The notes below the pieces were generated by a model. The model saw only the letters and a program-made list of their open reading frames with translations, was not told the origin of the DNA and ran no database searches. DNA of 64,000 bases from Ficedula albicollis (lineage: Eukaryota; Chordata; Aves; Passeriformes; Muscicapidae): contig NC_021684.1 of NCBI RefSeq assembly GCF_000247815.1, positions 6,211,814 to 6,275,813 of the forward strand, in the 5' to 3' direction. A program made the position numbers and the translations under genes. This document shows, piece after piece, positions 27,028 through 48,665 of the stretch (positions are counted from its first letter, which is position 1; every line of letters starts with the position of its first letter).

Positions 27028-28194
27028 GGATGGATGATGGATGGATGGATGATGGATGATGGATGGATGATGGATGGATGGATGATGGATGATGGATGGA
27101 TGATGGATGGATGGATGATGGATGATGGATGGATGATGGATGGATGGATGATGGATGATGGATGGATGATGGATGGATGGATGATGGATGATGGATGGAT
27201 GATGGATGGATGGATGATGGATGATGGATGGATGATGGATGGATGGATGATGGATGATGGATGGATGATGGATGGATGGATGATGGATGATGGATGGATG
27301 ATGGATGGATGGATGATGGATGATGGATGGATGATGGATGGATGGATGATGGATGATGGATGGATGATGGATGGATGGATGATGGATGATGGATGGATGA
27401 TGGATGGATGGATGATGGATGATGGATGGATGATGGATGGATGGATGATGGATGATGGATGGATGATGGATGGATGGATGATGGATGATGGATGGATGAT
27501 GGATGGATGGATGATGGATGATGGATGGATGATGGATGGATGGATGATGGATGATGGATGGATGATGGATGGATGGATGATGGATGATGGATGGATGATG
27601 GATGGATGGATGATGGATGATGGATGGATGATGGATGGATGGATGATGGATGATGGATGGATGATGGATGGATGGATGATGGATGATGGATGGATGATGG
27701 ATGGATGGATGATGGATGATGGATGGATGATGGATGGATGGATGATGGATGATGGATGGATGATGGATGGATGGATGATGGATGATGGATGGATGATGGA
27801 TGGATGGATGATGGATGATGGATGGATGATGGATGGATGGATGATGGATGATGGATGGATGATGGATGGATGGATGATGGATGATGGATGGATGATGGAT
27901 GGATGGATGATGGATGATGGATGGATGATGGATGGATGGATGATGGATGATGGATGGATGATGGATGGATGGATGATGGATGATGGATGGATGATGGATG
28001 GATGGATGATGGATGATGGATGGATGATGGATGGATGGATGATGGATGATGGATGGATGATGGATGGATGGATGATGGATGATGGATGGATGGATGGATG
28101 ATGGATGATGGATGGATGATGGATGGATGGATGGATGGATGGATGGATGGATGGATGGATGGATGGATGGGTGGATGGATGATGGATGGGTGGG
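27028..28194 (+). repeat. Minisatellite with 33-bp unit made of GGAT/GGATGAT words
   Basis: The array is a higher-order repeat. Short words GATG and GATGATG alternate in a fixed order that recurs every 33 bp; for example the same phrase starts at 27071 and again at 27104. There are about 32 units between 27034 and 28101 with no visible unit variation. The right end changes to plain (GGAT)n with a few GGGT variants. Because 33 is a multiple of three and the motif has no stop, long frames are open on both strands (plus: 11-residue repeats of Met, Asp, Gly and Trp; minus: Ile-His-Pro-Ser types). These are not genes. Copy number in an assembly of such an array is unreliable. Confidence 0.95.
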
Positions 28195-31100
28195 CAGGCA
28201 CTGCCTTCGCTCAGTGCCATACACTGGGGGACTTTTCAAATGAAAGCACAGACCTCCAGGTACCTCAGGCTCCTTTCACTCACCCAACTGCAGGCTCAGG
28301 ATGGGAGCCCCTGTCTGTGTGACACCCTGATGCACCCCAGCAGAGCTCAGAGCAGTGGCTGGGCTGTGGCTCCACTGCAGGTGGTCACTGAGCATCTCCA
28401 GGTAGTCCTTCAGCTCAGACAACCTCTTTGGTATGGCCAACAAGGCCACTGTGCCCCACAGGGAGTCACAGAAGCCCTGTGCAGTGGCACAGTGCCAGGG
28501 GAGGCACATGCATGGATGGGGGGTGGCAATTTTAGTCAGCACTTTGGGAGTTTTGCTGGGTTCCTCTTTAAAAGCAAAGCCCTTCCCTCGCTGGGCTTTC
28601 TGCAGTGCCTCCCACGAGAGCCCGTCCGTCACTGCTGTGTTGGAATACAAATAAATAATATTGCACATGACTCACTGGTTGTACTTGTGAAACATGAGGA
28701 AAGAAGGTAACAGCCGAACCTGTTTAAACACATTGGCCTGACTGACGTTTTTAAGAAAACAACAGCAGCCCTGTGCCCGTTGGAGCCTTCTCAGAGAAAT
28801 GCTAAACGTGCCATTGAAAATATCATCTGTTCAGATTTGGTTCAGATTTAATCATCCTCCATTCACCCTTCCCAAAAATAAAATGAGAAAAAAAAAAAAA
28901 AAAGGAAAAAAGAAATCTTTCTGGCTGAAACATTTGGTTCTTGCTCAAGAATCTGGTCTGAATTTTATAAAGGTTTCCTGGAAGTGGAGATCAAGGGGCT
29001 GGTTTGGGGCTCAGAAAAAGCCCTCTGGCAGGATGAAGAAGAGAAAATTGCCAGAGACTGAGACTGATACTTTGTCATTAACTTATTGGGAACACTGCAC
29101 AGGACTGTTTCTGCTAATTAAAACCAGTGGTGACCAAAGCTCATTTGCAGAGACTGGGCTTTGGCCAAGCATTTGTGCGTGGATGAGGAAATGAGATCAT
29201 AAAAGTCACAACTGGGCTCCAAGCTCGGGGTGTAATTGCCTCTCACACCTTGCTCTCAGCCCCTCCAAATAATACCCCCTTTTCTAATAAAAGTGGTAGA
29301 GGAGCTACTCATGTCTATTTTGAGCTATTGGACCACAGAAAGCGACCGAGGAAATCCCTGCTCTGTCCCGTGTATGAGTGGATTAAAACTGCTCTGAGGT
29401 TGGCCTCCCTCCAGTGGAATGTGGCTTCTCTACTTACGACTTTAACATGCAGGATTTCTCCTCAGGTAAAAATGTGTGCCACTGTGAGTTTAGCCAGAAG
29501 CATGGGATGCCATGGGATCTGCCAGGGGATCTGCCAGAGCTAGGCCTTGGTTTACAGTTCAGAGAGGAGCAGCCCTTCTCTGCTGAGCCACAGATCCGTG
29601 GGGATGGCTAAAACCCTCCTGTGTGACACCCATCTGGGAGATGGGCTCCCCCTGACCACCCCAACCCTACAGGTGGACAAAGGGCAGAGACCCCAATGGC
29701 ATTTCCCTCAAGAGCTGAACTCGTCACACTCTTTGATCCCTGAGGAAGGGAGGGCTGGTGGGCTGATGTGAGCAACACCACAGAGCTGCTGCCTACTTAA
29801 ATATATATATACACAGGGGAGGGAAATAGGCACTGCCTTCAGCAGATACTGTGATCTAAGTCACAATACGCCCACTGGCACGTCCACCTCCCCAAATGTT
29901 CCATCACAAGTGTCCCCTCACAACGATACCACCGGGTTAGAGCACTAAAATCATGTGGTGTCTCTCCTACTCCTCAGTAAGCCATGCATCCACATGCCGA
30001 GGCTGCCCCAAATCCTGGGGTTCCATTACACCAGTGCAGTTTTGCTGGGAAGTTTCTGAGCCATGACCTAACACGCCACGACTTTTTCTCCAGGACTAAC
30101 ACAGTGCCTGTTTGGCATCCTCAGCCAGACCCAAATCTCTGCTGATAAAAGGTGTCCAACAGAAAGAGCAGGAATGTCAAACCAGTGATTAAGACAACTC
30201 ATCTCCTCTAATGGCATGTCTTCTCTTTTTTTTTTTTTTTCTTTGAGATGACAGAATCAAAGCTTGAAATAACTAATTCCCTCCAGTCCTACACCAACTA
30301 ATTGCACTGGCTGTGTATCCCCAGCTCACTCCATCCATCTGACAGCCTTTCTTCCTAATGTGCCTGAAAAGATGGTTTGTACACAGGGAATGGTTCTGTC
30401 TCTTTTCCCAAAGAAACTAGCAGTCTTTGGAAAGAACCATCACAGCCTGATCTCATGGCTCTTTCTCCCAGAAAACACAGAAAATCAAGCAGCAATTATC
30501 CTATCAGAATGCTTGGGATTGCACAAGGTCACACTGGTTTCAAAGATCCAGCATGTCCCCAAAATGGCATCAGCAGCAAGCATCACACAGCAGAGCAGTG
30601 GGGAGATGGGGGAAGTTTGGAATTCCTGGTTATTTGGTCCTGTCAAGATGTTTGGTGTGCTATGGGTGACTTTATGAAGGGCCACGGAGCACAGGCCATG
30701 CACCAACCTATCTCCACTGGAAAGGCTGAACTCAGGGAGGAGGGATCCTTCAGGACACCATGAGAGCACACCTAACCCCCATCTCTCTTCAGGGCCCTCA
30801 GAGGGAGGCAGAGGGGACAATTCTGTGTCCTTTATCTTCTGCATCCTTAATGGCAGCATCTCTTCCACATTGGGTGCACATCCTGCACCCCATGGGACAA
30901 ACACCCCTGGCTTCCATGGCAGGTTGGGCATTTACCTGTCTGCTGCCCTGACTGGGGGAAGTGACAATTATCCTACACCTGGGTTTGCACCTAGAACTGG
31001 CCACCTCCACCAAAACAAAACTGCCCTGCAAATGGTGCTCCAGAGGACTGTGCAGGGCAGGCTCTGCTGGTGGATCCAGGGAGAAATCAAACTTCAGGGC

Positions 31101-34100
31101 ATGAACTGGGGGAGTGCTGCAGCAAGGACATTGGAGCCAAGAAGGGAAGTGAATGAATCCCGCAGTGAAAGTGGTGTGTAGAGGGATGGGGCTGAATATG
31201 ATGGTGCTGAGGTCTCCCACAGTGGGAAGGGAAGGGAGGAGTGGGAGAGGACAGGCAAAGATTCCAACATCAACCCACCAAAAAATGTCTCCTGTTCTGA
31301 GGTGTCCAGCCTTTGGTGTTGGGACTATCTGCCCAAAGGAAAAGGGACAGAGGTGCTCAGGACAGGCACTTCTAGGCTGGCACCTGCCTTGCCCTAATTG
31401 CACAGAGCCAGGGACAGTCCCTGCTCCCCCCTCTCCAAAACACAGGATGAAAAGAAAGGACCCATGGCAAGAGACACTGGAAGACATAATAAGGAAAAAG
31501 TGTGAAGGCACAGACAAAACAGTCCTCGTGCTTTATCTCCCAACTTAAGACTGTCCTGCCAAAATAAACAGAGTTATCTCCTCTTCTTTCCCTACCTCTC
31601 ACAGTTCTTGTGATGCAGGGGAAAAGTCTCCAGCACCTCTGAAGCCCTCAAAGTGGGCACTTCTTCCCCAGAAGCCTTGCAAAACCTCCCCTGGCTCTCC
31701 ACATAGCTCTGTCACCATCCTGGGTCCCACACATCCCCTCCAGTGCCCCATGCTTGCTGGTGTCTAGCCCGTGCTTTACTGGTTTATTTTCATCTGCTCG
31801 CTTCTTGGGCAAGCTGGGCACTGTTTTATTTTGTTGTTGTTGTTCCTGGATTTTATGAAATACAAACAAACTCTCCTCAAGTGTTACTTTGCAAACTCAG
31901 GCAGGATTGAGACTCTCAGACCCAATGAGAGATGCAATGAGCAGGAGTGGGCAGTGCTCCTCCAGCTTCACCCCTTCTCACTCTGCAAGGGCTCCCTCCT
32001 TGCCTTGATCAGGCACATCCCAGAGGTGAGGAAGACTTCTTGCTTAGCACCCAGAGACTCCAGTGCACTCAAGCCTACAGCTGGAACTCAGCAGTTTCTT
32101 CCATCCTTACATTAAATGGCTCTCCATCACCTCATCACAGCCTGAGCCAGAGGAGACCCCTGAGCTGAAGTGGGGCTCAGGAAGCACGGCTGATTTGCAG
32201 GGAGGTGTGAAAATTACTCAGTTTCCAACACCTCTGAAAAGCTGAGTGTTTTACAGAACTTTTACTTTAACTAGAGATTAGGTGGACTTCAGTGGCTTTG
32301 TCTGAGTGCCTCTGTGCTCCAGTACCTGGGAATGAGCAGTGGCAGGACAGTGGAAACAAACCACTTGTACAGATTGTTCCTATGCTTAGTGTCCACACAG
32401 GAGACAAGAGCCTGAAATTCTGCTGACTTGCTAAATAACCACAGGCCACATTGTGAAAGCAGATATTCCATGAAATGAAGACAACATTTCCGTGTGTTTT
32501 ACAAGATGACTGATCCTGGGGCCTTTAACATCCTCTGTTTCATCTGCACCTCCTGTAATACACTTAAAAGTTTCAGGTATTTCTTCAAATGACTGCCTTT
32601 TACTCCCATGGTCACTGTGTGCATCCTGGCCTGGCAAGTATTTACCAGGTGACTGTGGCAGAAAATGAATTTGTGGGGAAGGCCCTGGACATCCATTTGC
32701 TCACAACATTCAGCAGGTGATGAGGAAAACAGCTGTGGAAGGCCATCTGAGGCTCTCAGGTGGAGCACTTGAGGCTTCCATAAAACCCTGTGCAAGTTTC
32801 ACTACTTTTTTTTTTTTAGAGTTGGGCTTTCTTAATACCACTCAAAGCCCACTGGCAGGCACTGGAGGTGGGACAGCCCTAGTGACACAGCTGGCAAGCA
32901 GCTGTTCTTTGCATAGCAGTGTCATCCCCTGTGTTAATCTCAGGATACCAGGCACCAGTGTCAGTCCAAGGTACGAAATTTGAGAGTTCTCCCCAAGAGC
33001 AGTGGGGCAGGTAACCCAGCTCACTGCAGAGTCAAGCCAAGGATTAGGAAATTCTCATTACTGCAATTTCCAGTCACATTTTTCAGAGTGTGACTCATTC
33101 AGGGTCACACAGTAAACACAGGAAAGACCTAAAATAGGTCGAGGTGCCCTGACCCTCAGGGCCAGGTGCAAACTACTCAGCCATGCCTGTCAGACTGGGC
33201 AAGGAAAGTGCAGAGCTCTGGAGTTATGACAAGGTTTCACAACCTTCTATCTCAGAGCTTGAAGAAAGTGACATTAAAAGTTACTTAAAAGAAAAAAAAA
33301 GAAAATAACTCCTCCCAGCACTAGTGGCAAGATTACCTGCTGACAAAGAGAAAGGTACTGAGAACTAATCTACACAGGTGGCTCTAAAAATTATGATACA
33401 GGAAAAGGAAAGAGGAAATGTAATTGAAAGAATAGCCTCTCTCACACTAATGCCACTCTTGACACTTGAACAAGTGATTTTAAAGATGACTAAAATAATA
33501 TTTACATTCTTACAAAATCACTGGATTTTGAAGACAACTCTGTTAGGTCATCTCCAGGGAACAGAGGAACGCTGGGCTAATGAGCTGTGTTTGCCAAAAA
33601 ATGCTCTGCTTCTTTTTGTTATTATTTGCTACGCACTTCTTGCCTGGCTTGGGAGCTCTCTGTGTGAGACACTGCACACAGGGCTGAGCAACAGCTCTGG
33701 CCTCCAGATGTTTGCACTGTGGTGGTTCCCTGAGGCCACATCCAAGCACAATAAAATCCCACAGAGAAGGTGAGCTCACCCTCAGCAGCTGCCAGCTCTG
33801 CTCAGCTCCACAGCTCTCTGCTCACTGGTGTTACCCAGCAAACATAGGTTGTGCTTTACCCAAAACGTGTTTGCTCAGTTGATTAGAGAAAAAGTGGAGC
33901 AGATCCAAAACTGCAAGCCAGGCCTTGGTTCCAAACTTAGACAGGTCATGCCATTATCCCCTCTTTCCACACATTGGCTGGCTTCTTGCTTCTGCTCAGA
34001 AACAAAAATTGACACACATGAAGGGCATTTTAGTGGGATGGGGTTGGTGGTGACACAAACAGGTCTGAACACAGCTGGAGAAAACACATCAGGGTGCTGG

Positions 34101-34209
34101 TGAGGGCCACACCTGCTCACTCCAAACTCCCTGCATCCAGCAGTGTCCATGACCCAAAAATCAGCAATTCTGCCCTAAAACCAGCCCTTGGATGATGTCA
34201 CTGATTTCA
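28195..34209. other. No gene seen; unique sequence
   Basis: I see no recognisable gene. The longest frame is on the minus strand at 30798-31517 (239 codons), Pro- and Ser-rich and without a recognisable domain. Homopolymers include an A-run near 28.89 kb and a T-run at 30226-30240. A short piece at 33085-33125 containing GGGTCACACAGTAAAC faintly resembles the MIR/L2 consensus but is not called. Confidence 0.55.
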
Positions 34210-34332
34210 TGACCACCGCTGTCTTTTTCTCAGCACCAGTTTTCTTCCTTTCACCCTTCTGATTCTGTTCCTCATCCCACCAGAGGGGACCAAGCAAACA
34301 CCTTGGCTGCTGGCTGGGGTTAAACCACGACA
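34210..34332 (+). mobile_element. 3' fragment of an endogenous-retrovirus LTR
   Basis: The stretch ends CTGGGGTTAAACCACGACA, preceded by CCTTGGCTGCTGG. This is the characteristic terminus of a very common bird LTR family. The upstream part (CTGTCTTTTTCTCAGC, CACCCTTCTGATTCTG, CATCCCACCAGAGGGG) follows the same family's end in order, with point changes. Only the last roughly 120 bp is recognisable, so the LTR is truncated on its 5' side. The orientation is inferred from the usual polyadenylation-side sequence. No internal retroviral sequence adjoins it. Confidence 0.75.
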
Positions 34333-34763
34333 GAGGGAAAAAGGGAAAGCGAGGGAAGTGAGCAGGTGAGGGAAGTGTTGCACCAGGAAAGGATGAATAA
34401 AGCTCTCCTGTATGCTAGAGGAGTCTCACAGCTCTCCAGATAAATGGAGGGCATTCCCATCATTTCCAAATGATCATTTAACCTTCATCATCAAACCTCA
34501 TTTCAGGATCAAATCTTCCCAAAGCCAGATGCCTGTAACACTGCAACCCTCACCATATGATTTATTCTGTGTAATCTGCCTTTGCAACATGTGCCTCCTT
34601 TGGCACTATGGAAATCCATAAATGACAGGGATAAAGCAGCAGCAAACATTATGCTTGCTCAAAGACAATATAGGAGAAATGACCAAGTATAATCTTGTTT
34701 TTAATACAGCCTAATTCTCAAATCCACTGGGGAGTTGCTGCCAGATATTTTTCTGGTAAAGAA
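34333..34763. other. No gene seen
   Basis: This 430-bp unique stretch lies between the LTR fragment and the 199-bp duplication. I recognise no gene or repeat. An AATAAA is present near 34396 but has no transcript context. Confidence 0.6.
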
Positions 34764-35139
34764 ATATCACTAGCCTGAAGCCAAACGTTGATTTAAGGCT
34801 GTATCTGTGTGGAGAGGTTATAAAGCTACAGACGTGATTCTAAGGGAGGAAAGAAATGGGTGATTTAGAACAAAAGATTGTGCTCAAAGTACTAATTACA
34901 AATTAATCAATTCTTGCACGAATGCCAGTAGAAAAACTTTAAAGATACATAAAGAGCATCACATATCACTAGCCTGAAGCCAAACGTTGATTTAAGGCTG
35001 TATCTGTGTGGAGAGGTTATAAAGCTACAGACGTGATTCTAAGGGAGGAAAGAAATGATTTAGAACAAAAGATTGTGCTCAAAGTACTAATTACAAATTA
35101 ATCAATTCTTGCACGAATGCCAGTAGAAAAACTTTAAAG
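34764..35139 (+). repeat. Two-copy tandem duplication, 199-bp unit
   Basis: Copy one starts ATATCACTAGCCTGAAG at 34764 and the same words restart at 34963. The second copy runs to 35139 and stops before the last 20 bp or so of the unit. Apart from a 4-bp deletion in copy two (AAATGGGTGATTT against AAATGATTT) the copies appear identical, so the event is recent. The unit matches no transposon I know. Confidence 0.92.
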
Positions 35140-44540
<9,401 letters not shown>

Positions 44541-44735
44541 TCACAAGAATCATAATCACAGAATCACTGAGTGGTTTGAGTTGGAAGGGACCTTCAAGAT
44601 CATCTTGTTCCAAACTCTGGTACAGGCAGGGAACCTTTCATTAGAGCAGGTTTCTGAAAGCCATTCCCCTTGTTCTGTCACCACATGCCCTTGTGAAAAG
44701 TCATAATGATGCTCATAAGGCAGCACTGGGGGTAA
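44541..44735 (-). mobile_element. CR1 LINE 3'-end fragment
   Basis: The phrase GGTTTGAGTTGGAAGGGACC followed by TTCAAGATCATCTTGTTCCA is the reverse complement of the CR1 3' end. The short AATCATAATCACAGAATCAC to its left resembles the CR1 terminal repeats. Further right, TGTCACCACATGCCCTTGTG is also a CR1 phrase, separated by an internal deletion. It is an inactive 5'-truncated copy. Confidence 0.85.
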
Positions 44736-47437
44736 TTTCTTGTTTTTTAACATCCATATGTTGGGAACACACTACATATGTTTAGCAGGAAACACACAGC
44801 TAAAGCAAAAATTATATGTGAAAAAGAAGGTCCTTTACCTCCTCAAGTCCCTGCAAGTGCTGAAGAGCATTAGTGGTTTCTTCCACTGACATTTTGCTGT
44901 GGTCCTTTTGGAGGAGGCTCAATGTAACGTGAATTAGATATGTTGCCAAAAAAAACCTCCAAAACCAAAAGGAGATGTCCATGGGTGTTTTTAATGCCTC
45001 TGCACACCACACATCTCAATGCAAGGCTTCTGAGACAGAAAAAGACAATATTAAGCAGCATATGTATTCGTGTGTTTATATATATATATAAAAGGTGTGT
45101 TTATATATATATATATATATATATATGCATAAAAATATATGTTCCCATTGCCAAAGATCAAGTCAGATCACTGGGAGATTCTTATATTTAACTAGAAACT
45201 TCACGAAGCCAAAAACCAAGAGGCATTTGATTAAAACAACCAATTAAGGTTTGGCATGGGTACTGTGAAAACCTTAGAAGCTGTTGGCTATCAAAACTTT
45301 TCTCCTGAAAGAGAAATCTTCATTGCCTGCCAGAGACAGTAGCAGGTCTGCAGGCTCACATGCTGCTCTGCTCCTGTTTTCTCATCCTTGAGCAGCCACT
45401 GGCCAAAACTGATGTGAGACACAGAGAGGAATGATTTGCTGGTACAGTATTTGGCTTTGGACATGTGGCAAATCACAAAGTTCCAGATTCTAAAAAAAAA
45501 ATCCTATTTCTTAGATAAATATTTAAGTTTACAATCAGATCTAATTTTCCATAGGTTTACAGAAGCCATGACTCACCCATACTTGAAGGAGAATTGTAGG
45601 GTTGTTTTCTGACCAAATATCCCATTAGATCGTGTGTTGCCTTGCTTAACAAATCTTCCTACAAACCATACATGCACAGAGCAAAAGCTTTGATACCTGA
45701 GTGTCTATGAAAAATCCAAGTTTAATCCCATGTTCAGTAGTGTAACTACAGAGCTGGATCACACCTCAACTTCTAATTTTCCAAGGTCAAAAGCTATTTA
45801 GCAGGACACAGTAGAGTTTCTGCTTTTTATAAATAAAACAACGAAGATACATGAATTTCTAAAGTTAAAGTTCTGAGTTTGCACTCAAACCCTTACAAAA
45901 GTGAGGGATAATTCTAAGACATAGGAAACCTTTGGTCTTCTCAGTAAGACAGAGTATGTTTTCCTTGCCAGTTTGTACATACTTCAACAGCCTTCTGCCA
46001 CAGTTTTGCCCTTCTGGAACTTCAGGTTTAAACAAATCCAGGATGCCACAGGGAAAACCAAAGTTGATGTAGAAGCAGCAAAGTCTGTTCATCTCCAAAA
46101 ATCACTCCTGAGATGGTGAGCAGATGCAAAGATATCTTTGGAAACACTAAGTAGGGAGGTGAGGATGCAGGAAAATGGCAGAGAAGATGGTTTCATGTTC
46201 ATTGCTTCATGCGCTCACATGGGATTCCTCTGAGCAAGTCCTAACCATGCAGACACAGAGCTCAGGTAGAAATGGATGCTCCCAACCCTTCCTGGGTTTG
46301 CTGGGCAGGACACTTTGCAGGGGGATCACTGTCCAACAGAGTAGCTCTCTGAAAAAAAGGGCAGCTCAGCAGATCATCAACTCCAACTCTCTGCACCCCA
46401 GAAGATAGGACTGGATGCCAAAATTCCCCCTGAAGCCACAGCAGCCCCTGGGCTCAGCTCTGCTCTCTGGTGTCAGTGTGCCCAGCATCCATCCCCACTC
46501 CCCAAATGGGCAGTGACCAGGCTCTTGGGAAATCCCAGGGTATCCAGCACTGCTTGGGAAATAAAAACTCAAAGGAAAGATGAGCCTGGATTTTGTTTTC
46601 TGAATTGGCCTTTGAGGTTTTTTCACTGTGCTCTAATCACAGAAGTTTGCTTTGGTCTCATGGCTCACCTGCCTCCCTCCTGCAGATGCTGGGAATGCCC
46701 CTGGGAGGTTCCAAGGGAACCAAGGGAGGGCTGCTCCTTTCACAAGCCTGGGCCAACACAGGTGGTGAACAAATGCACAGGTGAGAAAAAAGAAGTACAG
46801 AGTTAAGGAGAGAACAAAGGATAGAGAAGAAAAGGAACACGAATCAGCAGCAAGGCAGGCTGTGGAGTGAGGGGAAAGCCCGTGGACTGAGGAAGAAAGA
46901 AAAGGAACAAGATAAATACAATGTTGTGGCAGCTGTGTGATGACAGGCACTGGGATGAGCAGACAGATACAAGAGCCATCAACAGCTGAGAACTAAAAGT
47001 TTACAAAGGCTGAGTTCTTTCCTGGACTCCCACTTTACAGGACTTGAACTCAGGAAGAGAGAAAACCACAGACTCTGTGTCTGCTCAGCCTGCCTGGGAC
47101 ATCCTTTAAGAGCCAGCCAAAACCCAGAGGAGCTGTGATGTGTGACTGGAGGCCATGAAGAGCTCATGCAAGAGAACAGATCCCAGGGGAGCCACCCATG
47201 TCCTAGCAGCCCAGAGAGGCTGCCTGGCCCCTGGGATGTTGGCTCTGGGCACTGAAGGGCTCATGCAGAATGAGCCCTGAACAGGGCATCGACTCCATCA
47301 GCTGGACAAGCTCTCTTTTATGGCTGAGGACCCAAGTGGCACTTATTATACTCCATTCAGGTTTGTAGGAGAGCCTTCCTGGAGCAAATTAATTACTTCC
47401 TTCTCTTCCTTTTCTCTTTTTCCTTCCCTTTTTTTTC
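44736..47437. other. No gene seen; unique sequence with one TA microsatellite
   Basis: Apart from the TA tract at 45077-45126 I recognise no repeat or gene. Open frames are at most about 105 codons, without domains. Confidence 0.55.
45077..45126. repeat. (TA)n microsatellite in two blocks
   Basis: Two TA runs, about 45077-45091 and 45102-45126, are separated by AAAGGTGTGT. The phrase GTGTGTTTATATATATAT occurs before and inside the tract, so one block probably arose by duplication of the other. Confidence 0.85.
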
Positions 47438-47556
47438 TTTTTTTTTTTTTTTTTTTATGAAATAAAAAGCCAAAGCACGCTCTGCTGTTACAAAAGCCAA
47501 AGCAAGGACATGAGCATTGTCTCAGGATCCAGAAGTGAATTTTAAGCCATTTCACT

Positions 47557-47590
47557 GCAGCAGATAAACTGATAAAAGTTTATCTGCTGC
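47557..47590. repeat. Perfect 14-bp hairpin, copy one
   Basis: GCAGCAGATAAACT (47557-47570) is exactly complementary to AGTTTATCTGCTGC (47577-47590) around a 6-nt loop. It abuts the 3' side of the tRNA-like segment on the minus strand. Confidence 0.85.
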
Positions 47591-47655
47591 CAGCAGGATT
47601 TATACCTGCACAAGCAACACCCAGTGGATTTCCAGTCCATCACCATAATTGCTGC
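47586..47655 (-). pseudogene. tRNA-Ser(GGA)-like pseudogene, copy one
   Basis: On the minus strand the anticodon arm reads ATGGA-CTGGAAA-TCCAC (47640 to 47624), which gives the anticodon GGA and matches vertebrate tRNA-Ser except for the last stem pair. The T arm GCAGG-TATAAAT-CCTGC (47609 to 47593) keeps a perfect 5-bp stem, but its loop has lost the conserved TTCGA, so the B box is damaged. The variable region between them has the longer size expected of tRNA-Ser. The D arm is shortened and the acceptor arms do not pair well. A poly(A)-like end lies about 130 bp downstream on the same strand, so this may be the head of a tRNA-derived SINE or retrosequence rather than a dead tRNA gene. It is not expected to work as a tRNA. 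Confidence 0.6.
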
Positions 47656-48026
47656 AAGCAGTAATGCCTATTCATATGGAACAGGGAACACAGACCTGAA
47701 ATGCTGGATTTGCTTTTCTTCTTCTTCATTAATGCTTGTTTTAACTTTCTCCTGCAAGTAAATGGGCAAGTTCCACTACCGGCAACTGAAGACCCTGTTT
47801 ATTGCCAAGATGAAAAACTAATGTTCCCCTGCTAGAGGCTTTATATTCCAAGCAGAAGGAAGAACATGATTCAAGACTGCTAATGCAGCTGGCTGCTATT
47901 AAAGTATTTTTTTTTTTTTTTTTTTTAAGAAATAAAAAGCCAAAGCACGCTCTGCTGTTACAAAAGCCAAAGCAAGGACATGAGCATTGTCTCAGGATCC
48001 AGAAGTGAATTTTAAGCCATTTCACT

Positions 48027-48060
48027 GCAGCAGATAAACTGATAAAAGTTTATCTGCTGC
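48027..48060. repeat. Perfect 14-bp hairpin, copy two
   Basis: This is the same inverted repeat as at 47557-47590, moved by 470 bp with no change. Confidence 0.85.
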
Positions 48061-48125
48061 CAGCAGGATTTATACCTGCACAAGCAACACCCAGTGGATT
48101 TCCAGTCCATCACCATAATTGCTGC
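48056..48125 (-). pseudogene. tRNA-Ser(GGA)-like pseudogene, copy two
   Basis: This is an identical copy of the tRNA-Ser-like segment at 47586-47655, carried by the 470-bp tandem duplication. It keeps the same GGA anticodon, the same damaged T loop and the same poor acceptor pairing. Confidence 0.6.
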
Positions 48126-48665
48126 AAGCAGTAATGCCTATTCATATGGAACAGGGAACACAGACCTGAAATGCTGGATTTGCTTTTCTTCTTCTTCATT
48201 AATGCTTGTTTTAACTTTCTCCTGCAAGTAAATGGGCAAGTTCCACTACTGGCAACTGAAGACCCTGTTTATTGCCAAGATGAAAAACTAATGTTCCCCT
48301 GCTAGAGGCTTTATATTCCAAGCAGAAGGAAGAACATGATTCAAGACTGCTAATGCAGCTGGCTGCTATTAAAGTAAAAAAAAGTCTCCTCTGAGCTGGC
48401 TTTGACGCCAAACAAAAGAAACAGCTAAAGGTTTTCCCCCAACTAAAGTATCTTTTCATGAAACAGAGTCCTCAGTGGGAAAATATGTAGGTAAAAATCT
48501 TGGTGTGGGCAACTTTCTGAAAAGCTGTCTTTATGTTTTCCTTCAGTATAAATTACAAATCCATCTCCATGACGCTGTCCTATGGGGGAAGCGCAGAAGC
48601 CATAAAGGTGCAGCTCCCTGTGAATCGTGGCACAGAGATGGGAAATGCAAAGCTAACACATTCAG

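Larger units (their letters stand above)
47438..48376 (+). repeat. Near-identical two-copy tandem duplication, 470-bp unit with T-run junction
   Basis: Copy one is 47461-47906 and copy two is 47931-48376, at an exact offset of 470. Reading them against each other I find one substitution in 446 bp (C at 47780, T at 48250), plus A/T at 47458/47928. Each copy is preceded by a T-run (47438-47456 and 47907-47926). Read on the minus strand each unit therefore ends in poly(A), as a retroposed transcript would. Each unit contains a tRNA-Ser-like segment and a perfect hairpin. A tandem duplication of one poly(A)-tailed retroposon is the simplest explanation. An assembly duplication is also possible at this similarity. 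Confidence 0.93.

Noticed and set aside
26964..28239. Frames of about 355-418 codons on both strands at the 33-bp array
   Set aside because: The repeat unit is a multiple of three without stops, so every such frame is open by construction.
30798..31517. 239-codon open frame on the minus strand
   Set aside because: It is rich in Pro and Ser, with no recognisable domain and no clear splice or promoter context. It is most likely chance.
33085..33125. Possible MIR or L2 remnant with GGTCACACAG
   Set aside because: Only about ten bases fit the consensus, which is too little to call.
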